A stretch of DNA of 35,824 bases from Rhodospirillales bacterium. GTDB taxonomy: Bacteria; Pseudomonadota; Alphaproteobacteria; ATCC43930; CGMCC-115725. The notes below the pieces were generated by a model that had not been told where the DNA came from, did not search any database, and was given only the letters and a program-made list of their open reading frames with translations. Positions 8,425 to 15,929 of the stretch are shown here, piece by piece (the first letter of the stretch is position 1; the number at the start of each line of letters is the position of its first letter). A program made the position numbers and the translations under genes. The stretch spans positions 1-35,824 of the forward strand of contig JAQGID010000005.1 of assembly GCA_028291405.1 (NCBI GenBank), written 5' to 3'.

Positions 8425-9282
8425 ATGGCGGAATCGTCGGAAGCCTCGCCCGGAGGAATGATCAGGGTCATGTCGCGGCGCGATCTCGATCTCGCGGTCG
8501 CCTGGGCCGAAGCCGAGGGGTGGAATCCCGGCCGCGACGATGCCACGGTCTTTCACGCGACCGATCCGCTCGGCTTCTTCGGCTGCTATGTCGACGATAG
8601 GCTCGTCGCGTCGCTGTCGCTCGTCGCTTACGGCCCACATTATGCCTTTCTCGGCCTCTACATCGTACGGCCGGGCGAGCGCGGCCGCGGCTACGGGATG
8701 CGGCTGTGGCGCGAGGCGATGTCGCGGCGTCCGGCGGCCTGCATCGGGCTCGATGGCGTTTTGGCGCAGCAGGACAATTATCGAAAATCCGGGTTCCGTC
8801 TCGCCTATCGCAATATCCGCTATGGCGGCGTCGTGACGGCGGCGCCGTCGCCCGGGCTGATGCCGCTCGATGCGCTGCCGTTCGACGCAATCCTCGATTA
8901 CGACCGGCAATTCTTTCCCGCACCGCGCCCGGGCTTCCTCAGCCTGTGGATCAGGCCGGCGACCGGGGCGGGGCTGGCGGCGGTGGTCGACGGAAGGATC
9001 GCCGGATTCGGCGTCGTCCGCGCCTGCCGCGAGGGGTTCAAGATCGGCCCTCTCTACGGTGACGACGAGGGCATTGCCGAGGCGCTGTTTCGCAGCCTCG
9101 CGGCCACGGCGGGTGGCGAGAAGATCTTCCTCGACGTACCGGAGCCGAACCCTGCGGCGCGGCGTCTCGCAGAGCGGCACGGCCTGACCCCGGTCTTTGA
9201 GACCGCGCGCATGTACGCCGGCGCGCTGCCCGGTGTTCCGCTGGACTGTCTGTTCGGCGTCTCGACCTTCGAGCTCGGCTGA
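8425..9282 (+). CDS. GNAT-family N-acetyltransferase with YitH-like C-terminal domain
   Basis: This 285-residue protein has an N-terminal GNAT domain (about residues 12-130). It shows VASLSLVAYG in the central strand, the acetyl-CoA loop RPGERGRGYGMRLW (R/Q-x-x-G-x-G/A type), and DNYRKSGFR near its end. A second domain (about 150-280) resembles the degenerate acetyltransferase half found in YitH-type proteins. The substrate is unknown. The start at 8425 is chosen because GGAGGAGG (8408-8415) lies 9 bases upstream. A longer open frame to 8287 has no such site. It is divergent from the hemerythrin gene. Confidence 0.85.
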   Translation: MAESSEASPGGMIRVMSRRDLDLAVAWAEAEGWNPGRDDATVFHATDPLGFFGCYVDDRLVASLSLVAYGPHYAFLGLYIVRPGERGRGYGMRLWREAMSRRPAACIGLDGVLAQQDNYRKSGFRLAYRNIRYGGVVTAAPSPGLMPLDALPFDAILDYDRQFFPAPRPGFLSLWIRPATGAGLAAVVDGRIAGFGVVRACREGFKIGPLYGDDEGIAEALFRSLAATAGGEKIFLDVPEPNPAARRLAERHGLTPVFETARMYAGALPGVPLDCLFGVSTFELG

Positions 9283-9291
9283 GTGACGCCC

Positions 9292-9329
9292 TTGAAATGT
9301 CCCAACCGTCCATTATTTATCCATAATGG
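9292..9329 (+). promoter_or_regulatory. Sigma-70-like promoter overlapped by a 20-bp palindrome (possible operator)
   Basis: TTGAAA (9292-9297) and TATTTA (9314-9319) are 16 bases apart and form a plausible promoter. The -10 region lies inside a perfect inverted repeat, CCATTAT (9310-9316), six bases, ATAATGG (9323-9329). A palindrome over the -10 box is a usual place for a repressor site. It sits just before a GGAGG ribosome-binding site and a 48-codon ORF. The stretch is A+T-rich and stands out from its surroundings. Confidence 0.4.
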
Positions 9330-9347
9330 GATTGGAGGACACGGATC

Positions 9348-9494
9348 ATGACCGCCGATGAAGCGCGCAACGAAACCGACCGCGGCTCGCCCGTTTCGGG
9401 AACGTCTGTTATTCGCCTGTATTTTCAGGGCACGGCATCGTCACGATGCCACGTGCTTAAAGTTCGGGCAGCCGGACGGAGAGGTGGCGCATGA
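9348..9494 (+). CDS. Possible small protein, 48 residues
   Basis: A short frame starts with ATG 9 bases after GGAGG (9334-9338) and closely follows a promoter-like/palindromic element, which is the main support for it. The predicted peptide is hydrophilic and begins MTADEARNETDRG. Its C-terminal part is basic (KVRAAGRRGGA). I recognise no family. It contains no signal peptide or membrane helix. Its last 38 bases overlap the 3' end of the convergent DUF488 gene, and its codon use is less biased than that of neighbours. It may be a remnant of a longer gene or a leader peptide. Confidence 0.35.
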   Translation: MTADEARNETDRGSPVSGTSVIRLYFQGTASSRCHVLKVRAAGRRGGA

Positions 9495-9918
9495 CGAAGC
9501 CATGCCGCGACGTCAGGATCTCGCCGACCCGGGCACGGTGACAGATGTGGAAATCGGCCTCGTAGCACAGCAGACAGCTCGGCGCCTGCCGTGCCAGCGC
9601 GGCGGTCTCCGCCAGCGCGTGCTCGGCCTCGGCGCCCGCCAACCTGTCGTCGACGATGTGCCAGAACCGGTCCCAGTCGCGCCGCCGGTTCGCCTCGCGT
9701 CCTTCCGGCGGCGTGCCGAGCGCCCGGAGATGGACATAGGCGATGCCGATCGCATCGAGCGAGGCGGCGAGCTGGCGCTTCGAGAAGCCGGCGCGGCGCG
9801 ACAGCGGCAGGTCGCGAACGTCGATGAGCGTACGGACGCCGGCCTCGCTGAGGGTCGCGAGGAAATCGCGCGGCGCGGCCTTTTCGTAGCCGATCGAATA
9901 GATCACCGTCCTGTCCAT
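9457..9918 (-). CDS. DUF488 family protein
   Basis: This 153-residue protein has the DUF488 hallmarks: the N-terminal YSIGYE motif, LIDVRDLPLSRR, FSKRQLAASL, and near the C-terminus CLLCYEADFHICHR with closely spaced cysteines and a histidine. The family is widespread and uncharacterised. The conserved Cys/Arg/Asp residues suggest a rhodanese- or phosphatase-like small enzyme, which is inference. The start at 9918 is chosen because the family usually begins a few residues before YSIGYE. The frame is open for 97 more codons upstream, including an ATG at 9945, but that extension is low-complexity Arg/Pro-rich and probably not translated. Confidence 0.8.
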   Translation of the reverse strand: MDRTVIYSIGYEKAAPRDFLATLSEAGVRTLIDVRDLPLSRRAGFSKRQLAASLDAIGIAYVHLRALGTPPEGREANRRRDWDRFWHIVDDRLAGAEAEHALAETAALARQAPSCLLCYEADFHICHRARVGEILTSRHGFVMRHLSVRLPEL

Positions 9919-10034
9919 TGCGTTGTCTCTGTGCCTATCCCACATGGATTCGTGTGCCCTGCGCACCGGGCGCCCGGTACCAGAAGTGGAGTTTCGGGCG
10001 CGGCGCCACAAGCACCGCGGTTTCCGGGGCGGAG

Positions 10035-10163
10035 GGCGGCGGGAGCGAACCGCCGCCGCGACGAATCCCGGGTTGCACTCGGCGCTTTTTGCCGAGTATG
10101 GTCCGACGTTTTTCCAGGCGCGCGGTTGCTCCGTGCGCAAAAGCCGTTTTTGCGGCCGCACGG
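10035..10163 (+). promoter_or_regulatory. Structured 5' leader of the oxygenase reductase gene
   Basis: The 269-base gap between the DUF488 gene and the reductase holds three successive stem-loops. Hairpin 1 has an 8-bp perfect stem (10035-10042 with 10050-10057). Hairpin 2 has a 7-bp stem (10077-10083 with 10091-10097) and loop GCTTTTT. Hairpin 3 is larger: 7 bp (10136-10142 with 10148-10154) extended across a four-base bulge by 5 bp (10131-10135 with 10159-10163). Hairpin 3 ends 12 bases before the GAGGAAGG site at 10176. Such an arrangement could regulate translation or transcription. I recognise no known riboswitch class, and folding in G+C-rich DNA can be fortuitous. Confidence 0.4.
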
Positions 10164-10187
10164 GCGGACCGCGCCGAGGAAGGCATC

Positions 10188-11183
10188 GTGCAGACGAACA
10201 CCGCCACATTATCTCCCGAGCCGGCCGGCAGCGCCAACGCGGATCAGATGATCGACGTCCGGCTGACCGCGATCCGCTTTGCCGCCAACGATACGCATCT
10301 CTATGAGCTGCAGCGGCCGGACGGCGGCAAGCTGCCGGCTGTGACGCCGGGCTCGCACATCGACATCCATCTGCCCAACGGGATGATGCGGCAGTACTCT
10401 CTGGTCAATGCCGAGGACAGCCCGACCAACTACGTCATCGGCATCAAGCGCGACGCCAACAGCCGCGGCGGCTCGACCTATGCCCACGACAAGCTGCGCG
10501 TCGGCGAGATCCTCAAGATCAGCGCGCCGCGCAACAACTTCCCGCTCGACGAGACGGCGTCGCATACGATCCTCGTCGCCGGCGGCATCGGCATCACGCC
10601 GATCTGGTGCATGGTGCAGCGTCTCGAGGCGCTCGGCCGGCCCTGGCAGCTCTTCTACTCCTGCCGGAGTCGCTCCGACGCCGCCTTCCTGGCGACGCTC
10701 GAAGGCATGGCGCCGGCGCAGTTCAATTTCGACGACGAGAACCAGGGCAAGTATCTCGATCTCGCCGCCATCGTCGCCCAGGCCCCGGCCGGCGCGCATC
10801 TCTATTGCTGCGGCCCGACGCCGATGCTTGCCGCCTTCGAGGAGGCGACCAAGAACCTGCCGCCGGAGCAGGTCCACGTCGAATATTTCACCGCCAAGCA
10901 CGAGGCCGCGGCCGAGGGCGGCTTCATCCTCGAGCTCGTCAAATCCGGCATGGAGCTGGTGATCCCGCCGGGCAAGACGATCCTCGACGTCGTCCGCGAT
11001 GCCGGCGTCGACGTCGGATATTCCTGCGAGCAGGGGATCTGCGGCGCCTGCGAGACGAAGGTGATCTCCGGCGTGCCGGACCATCGCGACTCGATCCTCT
11101 CGGATTCCGAGCGTGCGGCGAACAAGACGATGATGATCTGTTGCTCGGGCTGCAAGAGCGACCGGCTCGTCCTGGATCTGTGA
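10188..11183 (+). CDS. Ring-hydroxylating oxygenase reductase (flavin + NADH + [2Fe-2S] ferredoxin domains)
   Basis: This 331-residue protein passes electrons from NAD(P)H to a terminal oxygenase. Domain order is that of phthalate-dioxygenase-reductase and VanB enzymes. A flavin-binding barrel comes first (about 20-125, with RQYSL at 69-73), then a nucleotide-binding domain (GGIGITP at 132-138, CCGPTPML near 207-214). A C-terminal plant-type ferredoxin carries cluster ligands Cys280, Cys285, Cys288 and Cys318. The start is GTG at 10188 with GAGGAAGG just upstream. The open frame further upstream has no such site. A Rieske oxygenase follows 106 bases later and is the obvious partner. The long structured leader is unusual. 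Confidence 0.9.
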   Translation: MQTNTATLSPEPAGSANADQMIDVRLTAIRFAANDTHLYELQRPDGGKLPAVTPGSHIDIHLPNGMMRQYSLVNAEDSPTNYVIGIKRDANSRGGSTYAHDKLRVGEILKISAPRNNFPLDETASHTILVAGGIGITPIWCMVQRLEALGRPWQLFYSCRSRSDAAFLATLEGMAPAQFNFDDENQGKYLDLAAIVAQAPAGAHLYCCGPTPMLAAFEEATKNLPPEQVHVEYFTAKHEAAAEGGFILELVKSGMELVIPPGKTILDVVRDAGVDVGYSCEQGICGACETKVISGVPDHRDSILSDSERAANKTMMICCSGCKSDRLVLDL

Positions 11184-11212
11184 TGTCTAGGGCCAGCGGC
11201 GCGAGCCTCCGC

Positions 11213-11241
11213 TTGCCCGCCGCCTAATTGTATTATATTAA
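11213..11241 (+). promoter_or_regulatory. Possible promoter of the Rieske oxygenase gene
   Basis: TTGCCC (11213-11218) and TATTAA (11236-11241) are 17 bases apart in an A+T-rich patch between reductase and oxygenase genes. If real, the oxygenase could be transcribed alone as well as by read-through. The -35 match is weak. Confidence 0.3.
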
Positions 11242-11289
11242 GAGAGATACGAACTCCGCCGCTCGAGCGGGCATCGATGGAGGTGAAGC

Positions 11290-12588
11290 GTGCTTCCTGA
11301 ATCGCAGAACAAGCTGCTGACCTCGGTCGGCCCGGGAACCCCGATGGGCGAGCTCCTGCGCCGTTATTGGTGGCCGATCGCCGGCGTCAGCGAGTTCGAC
11401 GGCAATCCCGTCAAGGCGATGCGGCTGCTCGGCGAGGATCTCGTCCTCTACAAGGATCTCGGCGGCAAATACGGCCTCGTCGACCGCCATTGCCCGCACC
11501 GCCGCGCCGATCTTTCCTACGGCTTCGTCGAGCAGTGCGGGTTGCGCTGCAATTACCACGGCTGGCTCTACGACGAGACCGGCCAGTGCATCGAGCAGCC
11601 CTACGAGGACACGGCGCATCCCGAGGTGGACCTCAAGGCGAAGATCCGGACGACCGCCTATCCTGTCCAAGCGAAGGCCGGGCTGCTGTGGGCCTATCTC
11701 GGGCCGCAGCCGGCGCCGCTCTTGCCGGATTGGGAGTTCTTCAACTTCCAGCAGGGCTTCCGCCAGATCGTCATCAGCGACGTGCCGTGTAACTGGCTGC
11801 AGTGCCAGGAGAACTCGATCGACCCCGTGCACTTCGAGTGGATGCACTCGAACTGGAGTGTCCGGCTCAACAATGCGACTGGCCCCTATACGCCGACGCA
11901 CATCAAGGTCGATTTCACCGAGTTCGACTACGGCTTCCAGTACAAGCGGATCAAGGCCGACACGAACGAACTGGATCCGCTGTGGACGACCGGCCGCGTC
12001 TGCTTGTGGCCGAATGCGTTGTACACGGGCGATCATATCGAGTACCGGGTTCCGGTCGACGACGAGAACACGCTGAGCGTCGGCTGGTTCTACGACCGCG
12101 TGCCGCGCGAGAGCGAGCCCTACCACCAGGACGATGACAAGATTCCGACCTGGCACGGGCCGATCAAGGACGAGAAGACGGGCCGCTGGATCACCAGCCA
12201 CGTGATGAACCAGGATTTCATCGCCTGGGTCGGGCAGGGGGCGATCGCCGATCGTACCCAGGAGCACCTCGGCGCCAGCGACCGCGGCGTCGCCGCGATC
12301 CGCCGCCGCTTCCTTGCCGATCTCGAGGCCATCAAGGAGGGCAAGGACCCCAAGGCCGTCATCCGCGACCCGGAAGTGAACCGGAACATCGAGGTGCCGA
12401 TCGCCTTCCGCAAGGCGCTGCAGGAAGGCAAGAGCATCAACGACAAGGATCTGCGCAAGCGCTTCGTCTTCCAGGCGGGGCAGCCGGAGTCCGTCAAGTT
12501 GGCGTTCGAGGCGGCGATGGGCTTCGTCTCGGAGACCGTGGTCGACGCCGATTCCCGCGAGTTCGAGAAGGCGGCGTTCGGGCGATAG
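11290..12588 (+). CDS. Rieske [2Fe-2S] aromatic ring-hydroxylating oxygenase, alpha subunit
   Basis: This 432-residue terminal oxygenase has an N-terminal Rieske domain with ligands Cys68-x-His70 (CPH) and Cys87-x2-His90 (CNYH). Its catalytic domain has the mononuclear-iron histidines His181 and His186 and bridging Asp178 (in NSIDPVHFEWMH). Sequence features such as WWPIAGVSEF near the N-terminus and GAIADRTQEHLGASDRGV fit the phthalate 4,5-dioxygenase/oxidative demethylase group, which works as homo-oligomers with a one-component reductase. The substrate is unknown; aromatic acids or aryl ethers are typical. The start is GTG at 11290 with GGAGGT (11279-11284). It pairs with the upstream reductase. 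An unknown protein and an MFS carrier are encoded convergently next to it. Confidence 0.9.
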   Translation: MLPESQNKLLTSVGPGTPMGELLRRYWWPIAGVSEFDGNPVKAMRLLGEDLVLYKDLGGKYGLVDRHCPHRRADLSYGFVEQCGLRCNYHGWLYDETGQCIEQPYEDTAHPEVDLKAKIRTTAYPVQAKAGLLWAYLGPQPAPLLPDWEFFNFQQGFRQIVISDVPCNWLQCQENSIDPVHFEWMHSNWSVRLNNATGPYTPTHIKVDFTEFDYGFQYKRIKADTNELDPLWTTGRVCLWPNALYTGDHIEYRVPVDDENTLSVGWFYDRVPRESEPYHQDDDKIPTWHGPIKDEKTGRWITSHVMNQDFIAWVGQGAIADRTQEHLGASDRGVAAIRRRFLADLEAIKEGKDPKAVIRDPEVNRNIEVPIAFRKALQEGKSINDKDLRKRFVFQAGQPESVKLAFEAAMGFVSETVVDADSREFEKAAFGR

Positions 12589-12594
12589 AGCGGC

Positions 12595-13164
12595 TTAGAG
12601 GGTGAAGCCCGCCGCCCGCGGCGACAGCTTCACCCCGTAGCGCTGCATCTCCAACATGAAGTAGCGCGCCATCTGGACAATGTCGGTGCGCCAGTAAAGC
12701 TGCTGCAGATCGTCGTCGAGGAAGCCGGGCTCGGCGAAGGCATAGCAATAGGTCTCGACATAGCGCTGCGCCGGATCGTCCTGGCTGACCGCGTCGCGCC
12801 AGCCGATCCGCCAGCCGGCGTGCTCGGCGCCGATCCGCCAGCGCTCGAGCCGCGGCTGCAGCCCGGCGGCATCGAGCGCGTCGATCGCCGGCACGCGGAA
12901 GACGACGACGAAGCGATGCACGTTGAGCTGGACCTGCATCATCAGCTCGTCGCCGAAGGCGCCGACGAGATAGGTGCAGTCCGAGGCGCCGCGGACGTGG
13001 CGCAAGCGGACCTCGGCGCGGGCCGCCTCGGCGATGCCGGCGTCGCTCGGTCCGGCGTCGAACGGCGGCAAGGCGTAGTCGACCGTCCGCAATGCCGCGA
13101 CCATCTGACCCGTGAGAAACGCCTCGACCCGCCGCTGCGCCTCATCCAGCTTCATCGTCGCCAT
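12595..13164 (-). CDS. Conserved-looking protein of unknown function next to the Rieske oxygenase
   Basis: This 189-residue soluble protein has no signal peptide or membrane helix, and I do not recognise its family. The sequence is not low-complexity and has a good coding character. It contains a beta-rich central part (VQLNVHRFVVVFRVP), many aromatic and acidic residues in the second half (YVETYCYAF, LYWRTDIVQMARYFMLEMQRYG), and two isolated cysteines. The start at 13164 has GGAGGG about 4 bases upstream. An internal ATG at 13155 is less well placed. It ends 6 bases from the Rieske gene (convergent) and begins 47 bases from the end of the MFS gene on the same strand, so it is probably cotranscribed with that transporter. 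A role with the oxygenase system is possible but unproven. Confidence 0.7.
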   Translation of the reverse strand: MATMKLDEAQRRVEAFLTGQMVAALRTVDYALPPFDAGPSDAGIAEAARAEVRLRHVRGASDCTYLVGAFGDELMMQVQLNVHRFVVVFRVPAIDALDAAGLQPRLERWRIGAEHAGWRIGWRDAVSQDDPAQRYVETYCYAFAEPGFLDDDLQQLYWRTDIVQMARYFMLEMQRYGVKLSPRAAGFTL

Positions 13165-13211
13165 CGACCCCTCCGCAGTGACCCGGAGAGGCGAACGCGA
13201 CAGGGCGGAAT

Positions 13212-14390
13212 TCATCCGCCCTCTTTGCCCAGGTAGGCCCGAAAGACCAGCGAGAGCATCAGCAGCAGTAAGCCCGAGCCGGCGAAGACCGGCGCATAAC
13301 CGATCGTGTCGACGAGCCGGCCCATCGTCGCGACCCCTGCCGATTGCGCCAGGAAGAAGCAGAAGGCGAAGAGCGAGATGGCAAGCCCGCGGGCGTGCGG
13401 CGCCATTTGCGTGATATGAACCTGCAGCGTGTTGTGCATCATGTAGAAGCCGCAGCCGCAGGCGGTCAGCACGGGCGCGAAGGGCCAGGCGACGGGCGTG
13501 GCGGCGGCGATAGCGAAGGCGACGAAGATCATCGCCCCGCCGGCGAGGACCATGCCGCGCTGGCCGAGCCTGACCCACAGCTTGACCGCCACGCTGAAGA
13601 GCAGGCCGCCGAGGCCGAAGCAGGCGAGATACAGGCCGACGACGATAAAGCGCAGTCCGAATCTCTCGTGCAGCGCGGCGCCGAAATAGACAAGCGCGCC
13701 GAAGAAGAAAAACCCCTCGACCATCGCGAAGGTGAGCAGCTTCTGCGCCTTCTTGAGTCCCAAAATCGCAAAGTAGCGCGCCGCGGTGCCACCGACATGC
13801 CCGCTGCTGCGGGCGTCGACGACGCGCGGCGAGCGCAGCTCGTTGAAGAGCAGCGCGGCGACCACGAGGTAGAGCCCGGCGAAGAGCACGAAGATGCCCC
13901 GCCAGCCGAGCGTGTCGCCGAAGATGCCACCGAAGATCTGCCCGAAGACGATGCCCGAGATCTGACCCGAGAGGAAACGGGCGAGGACGGGCTGGCGCTG
14001 GTCGTAGGGCGTGACGTCGCCGAGCCAGCCGATCGCCAGCGGGATGATCGCGCCCATCGTCGCGCCGCTGATGAACCGCGCCAGCGCCAGCGCCGGAAGG
14101 CTATCGACGAAGGCGGTCGATCCCGCCGCCAGGGCGGAGAGCAGCGTCGCGACGACGACCATGCGGTACTTGCCGAAGTGGTCGCCGAGCGGTCCGCAGG
14201 CGATCTGCGTCAGGCCGTAGGAGACGGTGAACGCGGTCGCCACGATCGAGGCGGCTCCCGCCGTCGTGCCGAACTCGGCGACGAGCTGGGGGATCAGCGG
14301 ATCGGCGACGCGCGTCGCCGCCGTCGAGGCGAAACCGGCGGTGGCGAGCAGCACGAGCGGGCGGACGGGGATGCGGGAGGATTCGGACAT
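13212..14390 (-). CDS. MFS transporter, probable drug or aromatic-compound carrier
   Basis: This 392-residue inner-membrane protein has about 12 hydrophobic segments and MFS motifs: GPLGDHFGKYRMV between helices 2 and 3 (D-x-x-G-x-K/R type) and PLAIGWLGDV with RFLSGQISGIVFGQ in the middle of the first half. It resembles AraJ/drug-efflux-type members. The start at 14390 places the first helix 12 residues in. An upstream ATG at 14456 adds a 22-residue hydrophilic extension. Neither has a strong ribosome-binding site. Together with the unknown 189-residue protein it lies beside the Rieske oxygenase genes, so it may move the substrate or product. The DUF882 gene starts divergently 199 bases away. 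Confidence 0.82.
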   Translation of the reverse strand: MSESSRIPVRPLVLLATAGFASTAATRVADPLIPQLVAEFGTTAGAASIVATAFTVSYGLTQIACGPLGDHFGKYRMVVVATLLSALAAGSTAFVDSLPALALARFISGATMGAIIPLAIGWLGDVTPYDQRQPVLARFLSGQISGIVFGQIFGGIFGDTLGWRGIFVLFAGLYLVVAALLFNELRSPRVVDARSSGHVGGTAARYFAILGLKKAQKLLTFAMVEGFFFFGALVYFGAALHERFGLRFIVVGLYLACFGLGGLLFSVAVKLWVRLGQRGMVLAGGAMIFVAFAIAAATPVAWPFAPVLTACGCGFYMMHNTLQVHITQMAPHARGLAISLFAFCFFLAQSAGVATMGRLVDTIGYAPVFAGSGLLLLMLSLVFRAYLGKEGG

Positions 14391-14589
14391 CGATGATGCG
14401 GCGAGGCGGGGCGGGATCGTCCGCAACGGCACCGGCCATGTCAATGTCTCCCGCATCGAATTCGGCGGGTCGCAATCTTGCCCCATTCTAAAATTTACTG
14501 AAAACCGCCCGGCAGCGCTTGCAATTCACTCAAAAAAAAATAGTAATCCTGACGATAGGCTGGAGAGTTCAGAGGGAAACATAATAAAA

Positions 14590-15162
14590 ATGCGTGGCGA
14601 AAAAACCTTTAGGATTAGGAAGTCTTCGACAATCAACCGACGGTTATTCTTAAAATTTACATTTGGTACGGCTACTCTTCTCGCGAATCGATCAACTTTT
14701 GCCCGGGTAACGGGGGACCACGATCGGGCCCTGCATATGATCAACCCGCACACGGGAGAGACGTTTCGCGACGTTTACTGGTCGCAAGGATCGTATATCA
14801 AAGCTTCGCTTTCCCGCATCGACTGGCTCATGCGGGATTACCATGTCGACGAGGTCGAGTGGATCGATCCCAGTCTTGTCGACCTTCTGCACGCTCTGTC
14901 CCGCCGCGTCGAGACGAAAAGCCCGCTCGAGATCCTCTCCGGCTTCCGCACGTCCGAGACCAACGAGCGGCTGCAGGAAGAAGGCTACGGGGCGGCGCCG
15001 CGTAGCATGCATCTCGTCGCGAAAGCCGCGGACATCCGCGCACCGGGCGTACAATTGCCGCATCTATACCGTGCCGCGCTCTCCTTGCGTCGCGGGGGTG
15101 TCGGCTTCTACCCGCGCGCCGGTTTCGTCCATGTCGACACGGGGACGTTGCGCCGATGGTAG
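14590..15162 (+). CDS. DUF882/YcbK-like murein peptidase-family protein, Tat-exported
   Basis: This 190-residue protein has a Tat-type signal (NRRLFLKF followed by a hydrophobic stretch, cleavage near residue 38). Its periplasmic domain is like E. coli YcbK and peptidase family M15. The metal-binding pattern is visible as SMHLVAKAADIR (His-x6-Asp) and FVHVDTG (His-x-Asp), with SGFRTSETN upstream. Members are predicted to trim peptidoglycan cross-links or peptides. The first 40 codons and about 100 bases before the gene are A+T-rich, including rare-looking codons TTA, AGG and AAA, whereas the catalytic part is G+C-rich like its neighbours. The ATG at 14590 is supported by the signal. AGAGGG lies 13 bases before it, rather far. 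Confidence 0.85.
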   Translation: MRGEKTFRIRKSSTINRRLFLKFTFGTATLLANRSTFARVTGDHDRALHMINPHTGETFRDVYWSQGSYIKASLSRIDWLMRDYHVDEVEWIDPSLVDLLHALSRRVETKSPLEILSGFRTSETNERLQEEGYGAAPRSMHLVAKAADIRAPGVQLPHLYRAALSLRRGGVGFYPRAGFVHVDTGTLRRW

Positions 15163-15249
15163 GTAGTCATAAATGAATCGCCCGGCCGGGCTGGACACTC
15201 GTCGAGATTGATCTAGCTTCTGCCCCGGTTGAATTTCTCGGGGTTTATC

Positions 15250-15471
15250 ATGCGTCTCCTGTCATTGCTCCTGGTCGGAGCATCTCTCGTGCTTCCTCTC
15301 TCCGTCCAAGCCGCGCCCGGCGCCATGCCGACGCCGGATATGAACTCGTCCTCGGACATCGTGCAGGTTGCCGGTCCGCGTTGCGGCCCGCATGCGCATT
15401 ACGTGCGCGGTCACCGCAACCACGAGGGCCATTACATCAAGGGCCGTTGCGTCCGCGACCGCCGTCACTGA
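15250..15471 (+). CDS. Small secreted histidine- and arginine-rich protein
   Basis: The 73-residue product begins with a typical Sec signal (MRLLSLLLVGASLVLPLSVQA-A, about 21 residues). The short mature peptide has two cysteines (PRCGPHAHY and KGRCVRD) that could form a disulfide, six histidines and many arginines near the C-terminus. It resembles the small GCGxxRG-like secreted proteins of rhizobia and relatives, of unknown role. The ATG at 15250 is preferred over a TTG at 15229 because it starts the signal peptide directly. No strong ribosome-binding site is visible. It is followed by the DUF2171 gene 112 bases downstream. Confidence 0.7.
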   Translation: MRLLSLLLVGASLVLPLSVQAAPGAMPTPDMNSSSDIVQVAGPRCGPHAHYVRGHRNHEGHYIKGRCVRDRRH

Positions 15472-15583
15472 CCTCGGCACGGGCGTCGCGAGATACGCGG
15501 CGCCCGGCCCCACCCTCCTGCCGAGCCAGCTGGTGTCAAACCGAAGCCGGGTGCGTTCTCTTTGATGAACCATGGAGGACACG

Positions 15584-15829
15584 ATGGTCGACCCCAGTCA
15601 GATTCGCGAGCACACGCACGTCCACTGCTCTGACGGCGAGCATCTTGGGACCGTCGATTCCGTCGATGGCGACCGGATCAAGCTGACGAAACGGGACCCG
15701 ACCGCGCACGGCAGGCATCATACGATTCCGCTCGAATGGGTCGCCTCGATCGAGGGAACGACACTGCGTCTCGGCAAGACCGGTGCGGAGGCACGAGCGC
15801 ATTGGAAGACCGGATCGACGTCCTTCTGA
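15584..15829 (+). CDS. DUF2171 domain protein
   Basis: This 81-residue protein consists entirely of a DUF2171 domain: it begins MVDPSQIREHTHV and continues with SDGEHLGTVDSVDGDRIKLTK and IPLEWVASIEG. DUF2171 domains are small beta-rich modules related in shape to PRC-barrels and are common in alphaproteobacteria and Deinococcus. Their function is unknown, though stress association has been suggested for some. The start at 15584 follows GGAGGA (15574-15579) by 4 bases. An ATG at 15572 would place that site inside the gene. A strong terminator follows 18 bases after the stop, so the gene ends a transcript. Confidence 0.85.
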   Translation: MVDPSQIREHTHVHCSDGEHLGTVDSVDGDRIKLTKRDPTAHGRHHTIPLEWVASIEGTTLRLGKTGAEARAHWKTGSTSF

Positions 15830-15847
15830 GCCCCCATCGGCAAAATG

Positions 15848-15886
15848 ATGCAAAAGCCCCGCTCCTGCCGAGCGGGGCTTTTGCAT
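15848..15886. terminator. Strong bidirectional rho-independent terminator
   Basis: A perfect 16-base-pair stem (15848-15863 with 15871-15886) with a seven-base loop has a G+C core flanked by A and T tracts (CAAAAG / CTTTTG) on either arm. It closes the DUF2171 transcript and separates it from the enoyl-CoA hydratase gene. Confidence 0.85.
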
Positions 15887-15929
15887 GCGTCGCGACGGTT
15901 GCGAATTTCACGAGGTTGAAGGATACCTT

